59,913 bases of DNA, taken from NCBI GenBank assembly GCA_014084085.1, contig NPFB01000059.1, positions 140,009 to 199,921 on the forward strand, given 5' to 3'. Origin of the DNA: Hondaea fermentalgiana. Its lineage: Eukaryota; Sar; Bigyra; Thraustochytrida; Thraustochytriidae. The position numbers and the translations under genes are program-made. Positions 37,109 to 46,502 of this stretch are shown piece by piece. How positions within the stretch are numbered: position 1 is the stretch's first letter; every line of letters starts with the position of its first letter. Below the pieces are notes generated by a model that was not told where the DNA came from, did not search any database, and saw only the letters and a program-made list of their open reading frames with translations.

Positions 37109-39334
37109 CTATGAGAGACGTGCAGAAGAGGAAGAGAACTGCGGCGAGGCGTGCTGGAATCGCTTCGCTTGATTGTATGCCGAGGCGAACTCGAGACCAC
37201 CATCGTGAGCTTTGCGCTTGTGCGCCGGAGAAGACTGACTAGAGTACATGTCGCCCGGGGGAGGCGAGGGAGGGGCCCCGGCCGCAAAGGCAGCGGCAGT
37301 AGCGTGTTGTTGCTGCTGCTGTTGTTGGTTCTGCTGCTGCTGTTGTTGCAAGCCTTCCAACAGAGACTGAGAAAGGAATCCTGGGATCCCAGTACTGAGG
37401 GTCGAGCCACGAGAAGACACAGCGAGCTTGTCGGCAGCAGTCGGGTATAATGAATCGTGCTGCTGTTGCTGTTGTTGTTGCTGCTGCTGTTGCAAGTGGT
37501 GTCTTTGCTGTTGCTGTTGCTGTTGCTGTTGAAGGTGTTGCTGCATGGCTGGAGGGAACATATTCTGGCCAAACTGATCACGGTGCTGCTGGTGCGAAGC
37601 GAGCTGACCTGTGGCAAAGGAAGAATGACCAGCATCCGCGCCAAGCAATACTGGGCTCGGATGCACGGCCGCCGCGGCGGTGTTGAGCAAGGGAGTCGAG
37701 GAAAAGTTTGATGCGTCAAGGGGGCGCTTTGCGCGGTGCTGCGACTCTTTAACGTCGGACGCCTTGCGTTCGTGGTAGCCGTGTGTGCGAAAGCCTTGTT
37801 CACCGATTTTGATGGGCTTGTTTTCATTTTGAGACATGCGTCCCTCGAAACAGGCCCAGGTCTTTTGCTTGCGAAGCTCAACGAGAAGACTTGCTTCGAT
37901 ATGGGGCGGGAATGGACGCCGACGGTCAGCGCCAGTGACATGCGCTGTAAGTGCGCGGCGAAAGGACTCTTCGGGTTTCTTAAGGCTGCCGCGACGTGTG
38001 GCAATCCATGACTCGTAACATTCGCTGCTGAGGATCTGACTCGTGTCGATGATGTTCCGCGAGGGATCTTTGGGGTCCGGGTACTCCTTGACGAAGCGAA
38101 GAAAGAGCTCGAGTGAATGCAAACCGGCACTGAGCTCGGCCGCCGTGACGGCGGGCGTTGCATTGCGCGGGGAATCGGAGGACTTGCCCTCTGCCCGTTG
38201 TGCCTTTGCCATATCAGCGCTACTGATCCGCGTGGGAGCATTCGCTGCAGTTGGCATCGAAGCAGTGTCCTTGGATTTAGCGTAAGAGGAGGCGTCAGCA
38301 AAGTCGCGTCCCAGGCTCAAGCCGCTCGTGCGCACACTTTCGGTAGGGGATGATCCGCCATAGGTGCCCGTTGGTTTCCCACTCGAGCCGCCGAGTCCAT
38401 TGTTGTTGTTGTTGTTGTTGTTGCTGCTGCTATTGGCGCTACCGTTGCTGTCGCTCGAGGCGTTGCCGCGCAGGCCGGTGAAAAAGGTTCGGCCCGAGGC
38501 GTTGTCGAGGTTGGAGGAACCTGCAGCGCTGAGAAGATTTGTGCGCAGCGCGGTAGGCGGGGGCGGGCCGAGGGCACCCGCAGCACGGCCTGTGACAAAG
38601 GGCTGCTGTGAGCTCGCATCTCTTGACAAGGAGGGAGCGGATGCGGTCAGGTTTGAGGATCCCATGTTCGAGTTCGAGGAGGACATTTGACCGGGAAAGC
38701 CAAGGTTAGATATCCTGTTGAGCTGCTCGGCTAGGTTGGAGGGCTGCCGTGAGGGTTCGAGCAAGAGGTGGCTCGTGAACCTGCCAATACCCTGGGACAA
38801 GTTCGACGGGCGATCAAAGTTCATGCTGAGGCCGGTGAGGCGCAGAAAGCGATCGTTTGCACTCGCAGCAGAGGGGGCGCCGGAGGCGAGGGAGGAGGAT
38901 GAAAAGGTGTCGCCGGGCTGGGTCGAGTAGGCGTTATTAACATGTTGCGCTTGGAGCGCATGGGCGTGCTGGGATGCCGAGCTCGAAGGATGAGCTTGTG
39001 TTTGCGGGGGCCCGAAGAGCAAGCTGAGTCCCGATGTGCGCGGATTGGAGAGGTTGGAAAGGCGTCCTGTATCGGTGAGTCGAGGGAGTGTGAGTCCCGA
39101 GTTGCTGAGGTTGGATGCGCGATTGAGATTGGAGAGACGCATGGCCGAGAGTTCGGCCAGGTTTGAGAGGCGATCGAGGGCCTGGGAAGAGTCATCTGTA
39201 TGTCCCTGGTCGCGCTGGCGTCTGCCGGTAGCGAAGACGAGGGGCGGGCGGTTGTCTTGATCATACTTGCGGCCAGCGGCCTCTTCGGCAACACCGGACG
39301 ATCGCATGGTCTTGAGGACTTGCACGGACGTCAT
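37109..39334 (-). CDS. Disordered poly-Q/poly-N protein with repeated R-x-S-N-L motifs
   Basis: The 741-residue product has three parts. Residues 50-345 are Ser/Asn-rich and repeat the short motif R-x-S-N-L (55-59, 66-70, 72-76, 91-95, 175-179, 207-211, with weaker copies at 198-201, 226-229, 273-276) and the variant R-T-S-G-L (99-103, 335-339). Residues ~400-520 are the only globular-looking part (LHSLELFLRFVKEYPD, CYESWIATRRGSLKKP, ASLLVELRKQKTWACFEGRM); I do not recognise it. Residues 590-690 hold poly-Gln runs, with poly-Asn at 305-312. Such composition is typical of regulatory or RNA/transcription-linked proteins; the function is unknown. The alternative overlapping frame (36892-38301) is a shadow. 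Confidence 0.75.
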   Translation of the reverse strand: MTSVQVLKTMRSSGVAEEAAGRKYDQDNRPPLVFATGRRQRDQGHTDDSSQALDRLSNLAELSAMRLSNLNRASNLSNSGLTLPRLTDTGRLSNLSNPRTSGLSLLFGPPQTQAHPSSSASQHAHALQAQHVNNAYSTQPGDTFSSSSLASGAPSAASANDRFLRLTGLSMNFDRPSNLSQGIGRFTSHLLLEPSRQPSNLAEQLNRISNLGFPGQMSSSNSNMGSSNLTASAPSLSRDASSQQPFVTGRAAGALGPPPPTALRTNLLSAAGSSNLDNASGRTFFTGLRGNASSDSNGSANSSSNNNNNNNNGLGGSSGKPTGTYGGSSPTESVRTSGLSLGRDFADASSYAKSKDTASMPTAANAPTRISSADMAKAQRAEGKSSDSPRNATPAVTAAELSAGLHSLELFLRFVKEYPDPKDPSRNIIDTSQILSSECYESWIATRRGSLKKPEESFRRALTAHVTGADRRRPFPPHIEASLLVELRKQKTWACFEGRMSQNENKPIKIGEQGFRTHGYHERKASDVKESQHRAKRPLDASNFSSTPLLNTAAAAVHPSPVLLGADAGHSSFATGQLASHQQHRDQFGQNMFPPAMQQHLQQQQQQQQQRHHLQQQQQQQQQQQHDSLYPTAADKLAVSSRGSTLSTGIPGFLSQSLLEGLQQQQQQNQQQQQQQHATAAAFAAGAPPSPPPGDMYSSQSSPAHKRKAHDGGLEFASAYNQAKRFQHASPQFSSSSARLS

Positions 39335-40155
39335 TCACGGGGGATGACGCGGTCTCTGCTGTGTTTTGTTTGTTCGTTTGTTTGTTTGTTTTGTGTGTGT
39401 CTGGGGTTTCCTCGCGACAATCGCTTGCTTGCTTGCTTGCTTGATGAATGGTTGGATGGCGCCGGGTTCTTTCGGGTTTCACGAGTGATGTATATGTATG
39501 TATGTGCGTGGGTGCGTGCGGGCAAGCAAGGGTGGAGGGAGTCCGGCTCGACCGCAACGACCGACAGCGCGCGTGGCAAATTCCTCTCTTCCTCTCGGGC
39601 CCGCCTTTTTTCCTCGCAAGGGGGCAGCCGCCGTCCCCTATGCCCCCGCCTTCGCAGGTGTTTTTTCTACGCGCTACGCGACGGATACTCGAGGGCTTGC
39701 TTGGGCTTTGGCTCCGCTGCCCGAATGCTCTGGCTTGGCCTGCTCTGGCCTCTGGGCTCTGGGCTCTCCCTCGCTCGCTCCTTCGCGCTTGCCTTGCCTT
39801 GCCTTGCCCTGCCCTGATCGACACAGGTTTATTAGTTTGTCCGGAGTCCAGCGCTAGATGGGCGGAGGGATGCGGGGATGACGAAGGGTCCTCGTCGCGG
39901 GCGCTCGCTCGCGGCTGCTCCGTTGCCTCAGCGTTTGGCTCTGGCTGGACCGCGGGCGGGCGAGCGCGTCAAGCTGGCAGGCACGCAAGCGCGTCTGGCC
40001 GAGACGCGTCGCCTCGCCTGGCCTGGCCTGGCCTGGCCGCGCTTGCTCTGCGCACGAGGGGCGAGAATGGACAGTGGCCGTCCGGCCGCCGGTCGGTCGG
40101 TCGGTCGATCGCTCGCCTCGGTCTCGCGCCTCGAGGCCGCGGGCGAGCGCGCCTG

Positions 40156-40255
40156 NNNNNNNNNNNNNNNNNNNNNNNNNNNNNNNNNNNNNNNNNNNNN
40201 NNNNNNNNNNNNNNNNNNNNNNNNNNNNNNNNNNNNNNNNNNNNNNNNNNNNNNN
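40156..40255. other. Assembly gap (100 N)
   Basis: Second placeholder of exactly 100 undetermined bases, inside repeat-rich GC-rich DNA. Confidence 0.95.
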
Positions 40256-41590
40256 GCTCGCGTGGCCGGGGACCGCGCCCGGGAGCAGGGCGGTCGCGAG
40301 CGAGGGAGGGCGGGAGAAGGCGCAACGGACCCGCCGAGCCGCGGCTGGGCGGGCGGTCGATCGGGAGACCGACCCACCGACGCGGCGGCAGACTGACTGA
40401 CAGACAGCAGACAGACAGACAGACAGCAGACAGACCCTCGGGCTACTCATGTCAGCGGCTGCAGCTGCGGCGAGCGGGCGAGTCCGCGAGCAGGCGCAGG
40501 TGCTGCGGAGATAGCGAGCCGCGAGGTTCGCATCACGGCAGAGGGCAGCGGCTCGAGGCTCGCTCTGCGTGCGTGAGCTTGAGCTTGCGACAGCTTGCGA
40601 GAGCCCGCGTTGCTGGTGCGAGACCGAGACTCTGGCGACGTGCGCACCGGCCGTGAACGGGTCCTGCGCCGCGTACATATGCATGGCAGCGGAGCGGAGC
40701 GGCGAGTGACGCGGCCGCGTCCGCCCAGGAGCGGAAGCCCGCCTGTGCTGTCTGTGCTGTCGCGACGATCCGGGGAAACCGGCCACGCGCGTCCGTCTGC
40801 AGTGCAGTGCCGGTGCCGGCCACTGCGGTTCTCTCCTCGACCGGTCGACGGAAGCAAGCAGGCAAGCAAGCGGGCGAGCAACCAGGCGTCCATCGATATC
40901 GACCGCACCGATCGTTCACAGCGCAGCGGTGGCGCCGTAACGGACACGGCCCGGACAGGGGTTGTATGTGCAGCCCCGGCGCGCCGTGAGCCCAGTGGCG
41001 GCAGGCCTGCCTGAGCTGCGCAAGGCCGCCGCGCTGACGCTGGAGCCCCAGGGATGGATGGATGGATGGAGGGAGGGAACTTGAAGGAGCGAGCGAGGCC
41101 TTCGCGCGCGGCCGCCCGGAGAAGGTATATATATATATTTGTTAGGCGTGGGAGGAGGGCGCGTGCGCGTGCATGTGCATCGTGGCGCCATGGCGCGGCA
41201 GGCGGGAAGATTTGCGAGCAAGGCGCCGGGGATGGACCGCTTGGAGGTATCGCTTGCCTCCTTCCCTCGCTCGCTCGCTCGGTCACGCGCTCGCGCTGGG
41301 GTGTTGGCAGTCGTGATGGGAGGAAAGGAGGAATGGGCGGGACAGCACGGACAGCACAACGAGAGCAACGCGAACTCATCTTACGCGACGCGACGCGACG
41401 CGACACACGCACGCAGCAGCGGAGGTGGCTGCAGCTGCAGCTGCCTGTCTGCAGCCAGGCAGCCAGCCAGCCAGCTTAGCTGCCTGCAGCTGCAGCTGCA
41501 GGCGGCGTCAAGATCGCCAGAGGAGGTCGGTGCAGTGTAGCCTGGATGGAATCGAGGGGCACGCGCCCCATTGCTGCGAACTCTGTTCAC

Positions 41591-41623
41591 GACAGGACAG
41601 ACAGACAGACAGACAGACAGACC

Positions 41624-41663
<40 letters not shown>

Positions 41664-41664
41664 G
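41591..41664. repeat. (ACAG)n microsatellite
   Basis: About 70 bp of CAGA/ACAG tetranucleotide with one CCGACAG interruption. A shorter run of the same unit lies near 40395-40432. Confidence 0.95.
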
Positions 41665-41813
41665 CAACCAGGGAGCTGACATGAGGCTGGCATTTATCTC
41701 GCCAGCCAGCCAGAAAAGGCCAAGAAAAAAAGATACTGCAACAAGCAAGACGAGCAAGACAAACAAACAGAACGAGCAGGACGAGCAAAACAAGCATCGA
41801 AATACAAACACAA

Positions 41814-43655
41814 TCACGGCTCGGCGGGCGCCAGACGGCCGTGAACGAAGGCTGACATCTGGCGCTGCGCAGTGAGACCCACCTCGAGCTCATGGCCGCA
41901 AAAGCTGCAGGCCTGCGAACGCAGTTCCGCGCCTACACCGTCAATCGGACCCTCCCACTGCTGCTCGCGGTCGCACGCAGGACACTCCACGTGCTTGAGC
42001 CGCTCCCCGTACAGGAAGGCGTCGTCCCAAGGCATGTCCGCAAAAGCAGTGCCCGCAGCAAGGTCGCGGTACCGGTCCTTGAGAGCGCCCATGAGCGAAG
42101 TCACCATGCGCGAACGCGAGATGCGCAGCTGATTCCCGAGACCAAAGACCCAGGCGCCAGAACCCGCGCCCCGCGCAGGATCGTGCCCAAACGTGTACGC
42201 AGCGTACGCGTCCCAGGCGCGCACGGGCTCGCCCGCCTCGTCGCGTAGACAAAACGCCGGCACAGGTCCCAAGACCGACGCACCAGCAGCCAGAGAAATC
42301 TCTCCCGCGCCGCGCACCGCGCTCTTGTCCTCCAAGATGAACGCCAAAGCGTCCCGCGCCAGCACGAGACTCTCGCGCACCTCCTCGCGCGAAAGATCAC
42401 CCTCGAAACGCAAAAACTTGTCTCCCGAACGCGGCTCCACAAAATCCGCAAAACCCACCGCGCGCAGCACTTCCACAGCGCCGCTCACGCACACAATGTT
42501 GCGAAATATCATCTTGTTGCCCAAACGAAGGCGCGAACGCTGCTCAAGCTTGTCCGGATCCACCATAAGGGCGTCCACGAGGTTCTTGAGCACCAAGTGC
42601 AGCGTGCGCCCCGCACGCGCGCGCGACATGGGCGGGTTCGTGGCATAAAAGTGCACGAGGCTCCCATATAGCCGCGTCGCACCATGATCTACATTGGGGT
42701 TCCACAAAAAGCTGTCGCCCGGACCCTTGCCCGGCGGAATCTGCACTAATATTTCCTCGCCCGAGTCCGGGTCTTGCAATACACACACATCGCCCGGTCC
42801 CTTGTCGTGCGGAATGGTGATCTCCACGTGCTCGCTGCTTGACTTGGAACGTAGCTCTTCGACGAGTTGATCGATCTTTAACCAAAGCGACGGCGCCGCC
42901 GTCCGGGCCCTTGACGTCCATTCCTCTTCCTCGCTTGCGAGTAATCGATTGTGTGACGGGGCCACAAGGGAAACAAAGTGGTTCTTGGCCTCGTTGGCCC
43001 ACCCAATAACGAGCGGTGAGGCCACCTCGCCGAGCCCTTCTGCACGCACGCACGCCTCGCGGCCGTGCCGCAGGGGCAGATACAGTCCACATCGATTGTC
43101 GTCTTGGGCCATGAGCTTTGGACAGTCGAGAAGTAAGATCGGTCTCCGCAACACGTTGGCCAGACCCAATATGTGCTCTGGACCCAGCCAGCGACCCGTC
43201 AAGGCACCATGCACCGGCTTCGCCTCGTCGATGATCCCAAGCCAAAAGGTGGCAAAGGTCTCCTCGTCCATGCCCGCACCGAGAATCTCCCGGTAAAACG
43301 CAGCATGCTCGCGTAGCTCGTGCGTCAAGGCCAACCGCAGCGCATCGTACAGGACCTCCTTGCCCACGAGACACCGCGAGATGGCGTGCGGAAGGCACGA
43401 ACCGTCCGAGTCCACTTTGACGGGGACCAACTCAACGCCAAAGTTGTCGCGCAGCGCTGTCAGCGTGTCTTTCAGATATGTCTCGGCATCCTCGTCGCGC
43501 AGCTCCTTGTCCTCCACCTCCGCCACGGAGGGAGCAAAGTCGAGATCGCCAAGTCCCTCCAGCTCGGGTTTGACGAGACTCTCGCGCCCCTCGGCCGCAT
43601 CGCTCGCCGGCACGCCGTTCGCCAGCGCGCCTAGAATTCGACACTCGAAGCACAT
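41814..43655 (-). CDS. VCPIP1-like OTU deubiquitinase with PUB domain
   Basis: From the ATG at 43655 the protein has 613 residues; the open frame reaches 43856. An OTU cysteine protease domain starts with VDSDGSCLPHAIS: Asp84 and catalytic Cys87, with His226 in NHFVSL closing the triad. The HILGLANVLRRPILLLD helix-strand resembles VCPIP1, a deubiquitinase that works with p97/VCP in Golgi and ER membrane fusion. Two short GPGD repeats follow (286-289 and 311-314, each K-G-P-G-D). Residues ~351-438 match a PUB domain (LHLVLKNLVDALMVDP, RLGNKMIFRNIV, GAVEVLRAVGF), which binds the p97 tail. The C-terminus has paired Cys (558/561 and 583/586) that could bind zinc. The p97 link is inferred from the domains. 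Confidence 0.85.
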   Translation of the reverse strand: MCFECRILGALANGVPASDAAEGRESLVKPELEGLGDLDFAPSVAEVEDKELRDEDAETYLKDTLTALRDNFGVELVPVKVDSDGSCLPHAISRCLVGKEVLYDALRLALTHELREHAAFYREILGAGMDEETFATFWLGIIDEAKPVHGALTGRWLGPEHILGLANVLRRPILLLDCPKLMAQDDNRCGLYLPLRHGREACVRAEGLGEVASPLVIGWANEAKNHFVSLVAPSHNRLLASEEEEWTSRARTAAPSLWLKIDQLVEELRSKSSSEHVEITIPHDKGPGDVCVLQDPDSGEEILVQIPPGKGPGDSFLWNPNVDHGATRLYGSLVHFYATNPPMSRARAGRTLHLVLKNLVDALMVDPDKLEQRSRLRLGNKMIFRNIVCVSGAVEVLRAVGFADFVEPRSGDKFLRFEGDLSREEVRESLVLARDALAFILEDKSAVRGAGEISLAAGASVLGPVPAFCLRDEAGEPVRAWDAYAAYTFGHDPARGAGSGAWVFGLGNQLRISRSRMVTSLMGALKDRYRDLAAGTAFADMPWDDAFLYGERLKHVECPACDREQQWEGPIDGVGAELRSQACSFCGHELEVGLTAQRQMSAFVHGRLAPAEP

Positions 43656-44135
43656 CCCCGGTCCACCTCTGCGCAGCGCACCTCTCCCGCGTGCCGTGTG
43701 CGCGCACGCAAGACTCTCCGCTCGCTGCAGACCCTTCCTTTGCTCGCTCGCTCGCCGACGAGAGGCTTTGCAAAAATGAGCCTTGATGGCCTCGAATTGG
43801 CCCTGATTGCCCCCTTTTGAAAATAAAATAAAATAAAACAGGCCTATAGTACACAAGGAAGGTGAATGTCACACGGAGTGAAAGGAAGTGAACTTTGACG
43901 TTTTCACCAACCATGGCAATTGGTTTTTACAGAGTAAAAGCCGTTTTGGGCTGTGATGGAGTGACAGTGGCACCATGCACACACGCGTCGCCTCGCCAAC
44001 CAAGACAAAAGTTGTGCAGCGCGAGCAGCGGTAGCGCAAGATCACCGAGAGCTCCGTTCACGCTGCAGCTCGCAAGTCTTTCGAGTTCAAGAGAAAAGGA
44101 CAAGGCGAAGCGAAGCGCAAGTTGGCGTTGGCAGC
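43656..44135. other. Upstream region shared by OTU gene and Cys-rich gene A
   Basis: About 480 bp between divergent starts. The right part (from 43971) is duplicated upstream of the second Cys-rich gene. An AAAATAAAAT run lies at about 43819-43838. Confidence 0.45.
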
Positions 44136-44543
44136 ATGTTCGGCTCGGCTGTGAAAGGAACCCCCGTCATGGACGCTCCAAAAGTCGAGGAGATGGTGCG
44201 CGCGCGCGGCAAGCTGCCCCAGGCTGAGGCGCTTGGCTACGCCGCACAGCTTGACAACAAGAGCGCCGCCACAGGGTGCTACATTGTGCAGCTACAACGG
44301 CCGTGTCGCTGTCCCGTGGGGTGCTTTTACAACTTTAGCGAGGGAGATTGCTTGTGGCCAGGATGCAGTACCATCCCGTTTGGCTGCTGCGTCATCCTTA
44401 ACAAAACCATCACGGACGGCACCCACTACATCAACGCCAAAGGAGACACATTGGTTGTCAAGGTCGACGACAAAAATGACACCCTGGCATGCTACGTCAA
44501 CGACTGCGGGACAGGTCCATGCTGTTATTGTACAAAAAACTGA
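44136..44543 (+). CDS. Small Cys-rich protein, copy A
   Basis: The 135-residue product has 13 Cys. The N-terminal third (VMDAPKVEEMVRARGKLP, EALGYAAQLDN) is helical and free of Cys; the rest carries PCRCPVGC, GCC and a C-terminal GPCCYC. No signal peptide or membrane segment is visible, so it is probably cytoplasmic, and the Cys may bind metal or be lipid-modified (inference). The start is fixed by comparison with copy B: both begin M-x-G and similarity stops there. I do not know the family. More than half of the residues match copy B by eye, strongest at both ends. Confidence 0.75.
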   Translation: MFGSAVKGTPVMDAPKVEEMVRARGKLPQAEALGYAAQLDNKSAATGCYIVQLQRPCRCPVGCFYNFSEGDCLWPGCSTIPFGCCVILNKTITDGTHYINAKGDTLVVKVDDKNDTLACYVNDCGTGPCCYCTKN

Positions 44544-44706
44544 GCAATTTCATGGCGCAACCTTTTGTTTTTCGAGGTCCCAGAATGATGGCCACATCAC
44601 GACACTGCGGCCAATCAAGACAGTTTGTTGCTTGGCTATGCGGCAACTGTCGTCCTTGCTTGTCTTGACCCAGAAAAAAGCGTCACTGACTGGAGGTCCT
44701 GCCTGA

Positions 44707-45102
44707 ATGGCGTGACAACTTGACAATTTTTGCACTTGGTCAAAACCACGGGACGCCACGAACATCTTCAAGCTCCACAAGCAAAATCGACGATAGCCTA
44801 TGAACATGGCGTGGCAACTTGACTATTGTGGCACTTGGTCAAAACCACGGGACGCCACGAACATCTTCAAGCTCCACAAGCAAAATCGACGATAGACTAT
44901 GAACATGGCGTGGCAACTTGACTATTGTGGCACTTGGTCAAAACCACGGGACGCCACGAACATCTTCAAGCTCCACAAGCAAAATCGACGATAGACTATG
45001 AACATGGCGTGGCAACTTGACTATTGTGGCACTTGGTCAGAACCACGGTAGGCCACGAACATCTTCAAGCTCCACAAGCAAAATCGACGATAGACCATGC
45101 AC
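44707..45102 (+). repeat. Four tandem 99-bp satellite units
   Basis: Units start at 44707, 44806, 44905 and 45004, an exact 99-bp period, with a few substitutions in units 1 and 4. Each begins ATGGCGTG(G/A)CAACTTGAC. Although 99 is divisible by 3, stops occur in the frames examined, so a protein repeat is unlikely. One related unit lies in module B at 48466-48560. Confidence 0.95.
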
Positions 45103-45333
45103 CACGTGTCTTGAGCGTCGATCAACTTGACGAAGGAACTCTGCATCACTCGGAAGTGTTCATTGCTTGGCTGCGCAGAAGCTGACCGGCGAATCTCAGC
45201 TTCACGCCGCTTCCGTGCCTTTGACGTCTGTCTCGCGGCAGCAACATCCCAAGGCTGCCTGCCCTCGGCGCCCGCACTTGCGTTCCTCTGTTGACGATAT
45301 CTTGTCGGATCAGAGCTTGAAGATCAACTGTAA

Positions 45334-46080
45334 GAAGATGATGATTACAGTGGGGACTTGCTCATGCGAGCCACGACCTCGACTGAAATCGACTTGCGTG
45401 ATGATGCCCATGATGACGAGGATACAATTGAGCAAGCGTGCGAGACGATCGGTTTGGACAACGCAACGCCATTACCAAGCAATGACTCGCAAGCGATGAT
45501 CAGCCTGTGAGACGGGAGAAGCGATATACCAGAGTATGCGCTCGCGGAACACCATCTTCTTCGAGCAAAAGCACAAGGCTGGGCGCGGCGGCCTCATCAC
45601 GGCTCGGCTTACGGTAGCGACTACCTGGGCCTTTACAGGGAGCGAGCCAGAGAGCTTTTTGGATTAGGCGTCGAGAACTCGTCGAACAAGATGGGGCCAG
45701 GTGCGATGCGCGCGCAACTCGAGAAGGAGCTCCCAGGACGATTGTGTCTTCCTTCTGATGAACGCATCATCGGGCAGCCTGGAACTCAACAGAAGGCTCG
45801 AGAGCAAGCTGGAAGAATGGCGAGGGCAGTGGAGCTTGCACCGAAGGACGCAGCAGCTGCAGCAATTATGCAGCCTTGGTCATCAGGAAGGGGGCGAAAA
45901 GGCATGGAAGCCAAATTTGCCAATGAGATTCAGCTTCTTACGGTCACCAAAGCAAGCAAGACACCCACGCAATCATGAAGACTTTTCTTGATCAGCACGG
46001 TTGGCCCAAACCAGCTAGCTTCCGCTGAGGGACCCAGATCAAGGCAAAGATTGCCAAGGTGAAAACCAAACGTCAGTATT
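45334..46080 (+). pseudogene. Decayed open reading frame, possibly mobile-element derived
   Basis: After a TAA at 45331 one frame runs on for ~150 codons of protein-like sequence, interrupted by a single TGA at 45508 (ALAEHHLLRAKAQGW, DYLGLYRERARELFGLGVE, GPGAMRAQLEKELPGRLC, LPSDERI). It then seems to need frame shifts: similar-looking sequence continues in other frames (LESKLEEWRGQW, then TFLDQHGWPKPASF near 45985-46030). I do not recognise the family. The pattern of one stop and several shifts suggests a dead copy. Confidence 0.45.
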
Positions 46081-46233
46081 GCGGTCCTCGCCTTCGGCAA
46101 TACCGTCGGCGCAGTGACAATGACCACAAGTCGACGAGCCCGAACAGGGAGAAGGGGTACAGCTGCAAGTCGCACCATTCGTCAAGGCTGAGGCACAAAG
46201 AAGGACCACCAGGAGTACGAACTCCCAAAGCAT
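46039..46233 (-). CDS. Possible small secreted Cys-rich peptide
   Basis: From an internal ATG at 46233 the frame codes for 64 residues that begin like a textbook signal peptide (MLWEFVLLVVLLCASALTNG) and continue with six Cys in ATCSCTPSPCSGSSTCGHCHC. The same frame is open further upstream to 46410, into the inverted repeat. It lies opposite the decayed frame, so it could be a chance antisense frame. No relative elsewhere in the window. Low confidence. Confidence 0.25.
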   Translation of the reverse strand: MLWEFVLLVVLLCASALTNGATCSCTPSPCSGSSTCGHCHCADGIAEGEDRNTDVWFSPWQSLP

Positions 46234-46329
46234 CGTCGCAACCTCGCCGTTCTTGCTTGAAGAGGACTTGTTTGAGGTTTCGCTGGCTTCTGCCGCCGGT
46301 CTGCACTGGCATACCTCCTGTTTGACCTC

Positions 46330-46502
46330 ACAGATGGAGTGGATAGTCTTAGTTCCTGGCGCCGGGAGGAAAGCTACTTTAGAGCATCGATGCATAAGGA
46401 CGTCGACCAAGTTATCTTAGATGCAAGCGATCAGCTCCGCGGAGGATCACCGTCAAAGTATGCGTTGAGATCCTGGTGCACGACGGAAGAATTCATTGAA
46501 CA
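46330..46502 (-). repeat. Dispersed inverted repeat, copy 1
   Basis: The reverse complement of this stretch matches 48752-48916, including CTAAAGT(A/T)GCTTT and CTCCCGGCGC, with small insertions or deletions. Read on the minus strand it codes for VDVLMHRCSKVAFLPA; copy 2 codes for VDVLTHRYSKVAFLPA, so it is a piece of a once-coding repeated element. Confidence 0.75.

Larger units (their letters stand above)
39335..41813. other. Repeat-rich interval with assembly gap, no confident gene
   Basis: It includes GTTT and GCTT runs (39370-39445), CCTTG repeats (39791-39812), CTGGC repeats (40015-40038), a 100-N gap (40156-40255), ACAG runs near 40395-40432, a GGAT run (41052-41068), TATATA near 41126-41138 and a long ACAG microsatellite (41591-41664). 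Many long frames are open on both strands because of GC-richness, but none has a domain. Confidence 0.5.
43971..45345 (+). repeat. Duplicated module A (Cys-rich gene plus flanks)
   Basis: This block (leader, Cys-rich gene, 3' region, satellite units, and a tail reaching TCAGAGCTTGAAGAT) is matched in order by 47638-48722. The leader similarity (GAGAAAAGGACAAGGCGAAG shared exactly) shows that promoter and gene were copied together. Module A has four 99-bp satellite units where module B has one. Confidence 0.85.

Noticed and set aside
36892..38301. 469-codon minus-strand frame
   Set aside because: Overlaps the poly-Q protein in another frame; its Asn/Ser runs are the same trinucleotide repeats read out of frame.
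44707..45102. Possible CRISPR-like or protein-coding repeat array
   Set aside because: Units are directly adjacent 99-bp copies with no spacers, in a eukaryote, and contain stops in the frames examined. It is a satellite.
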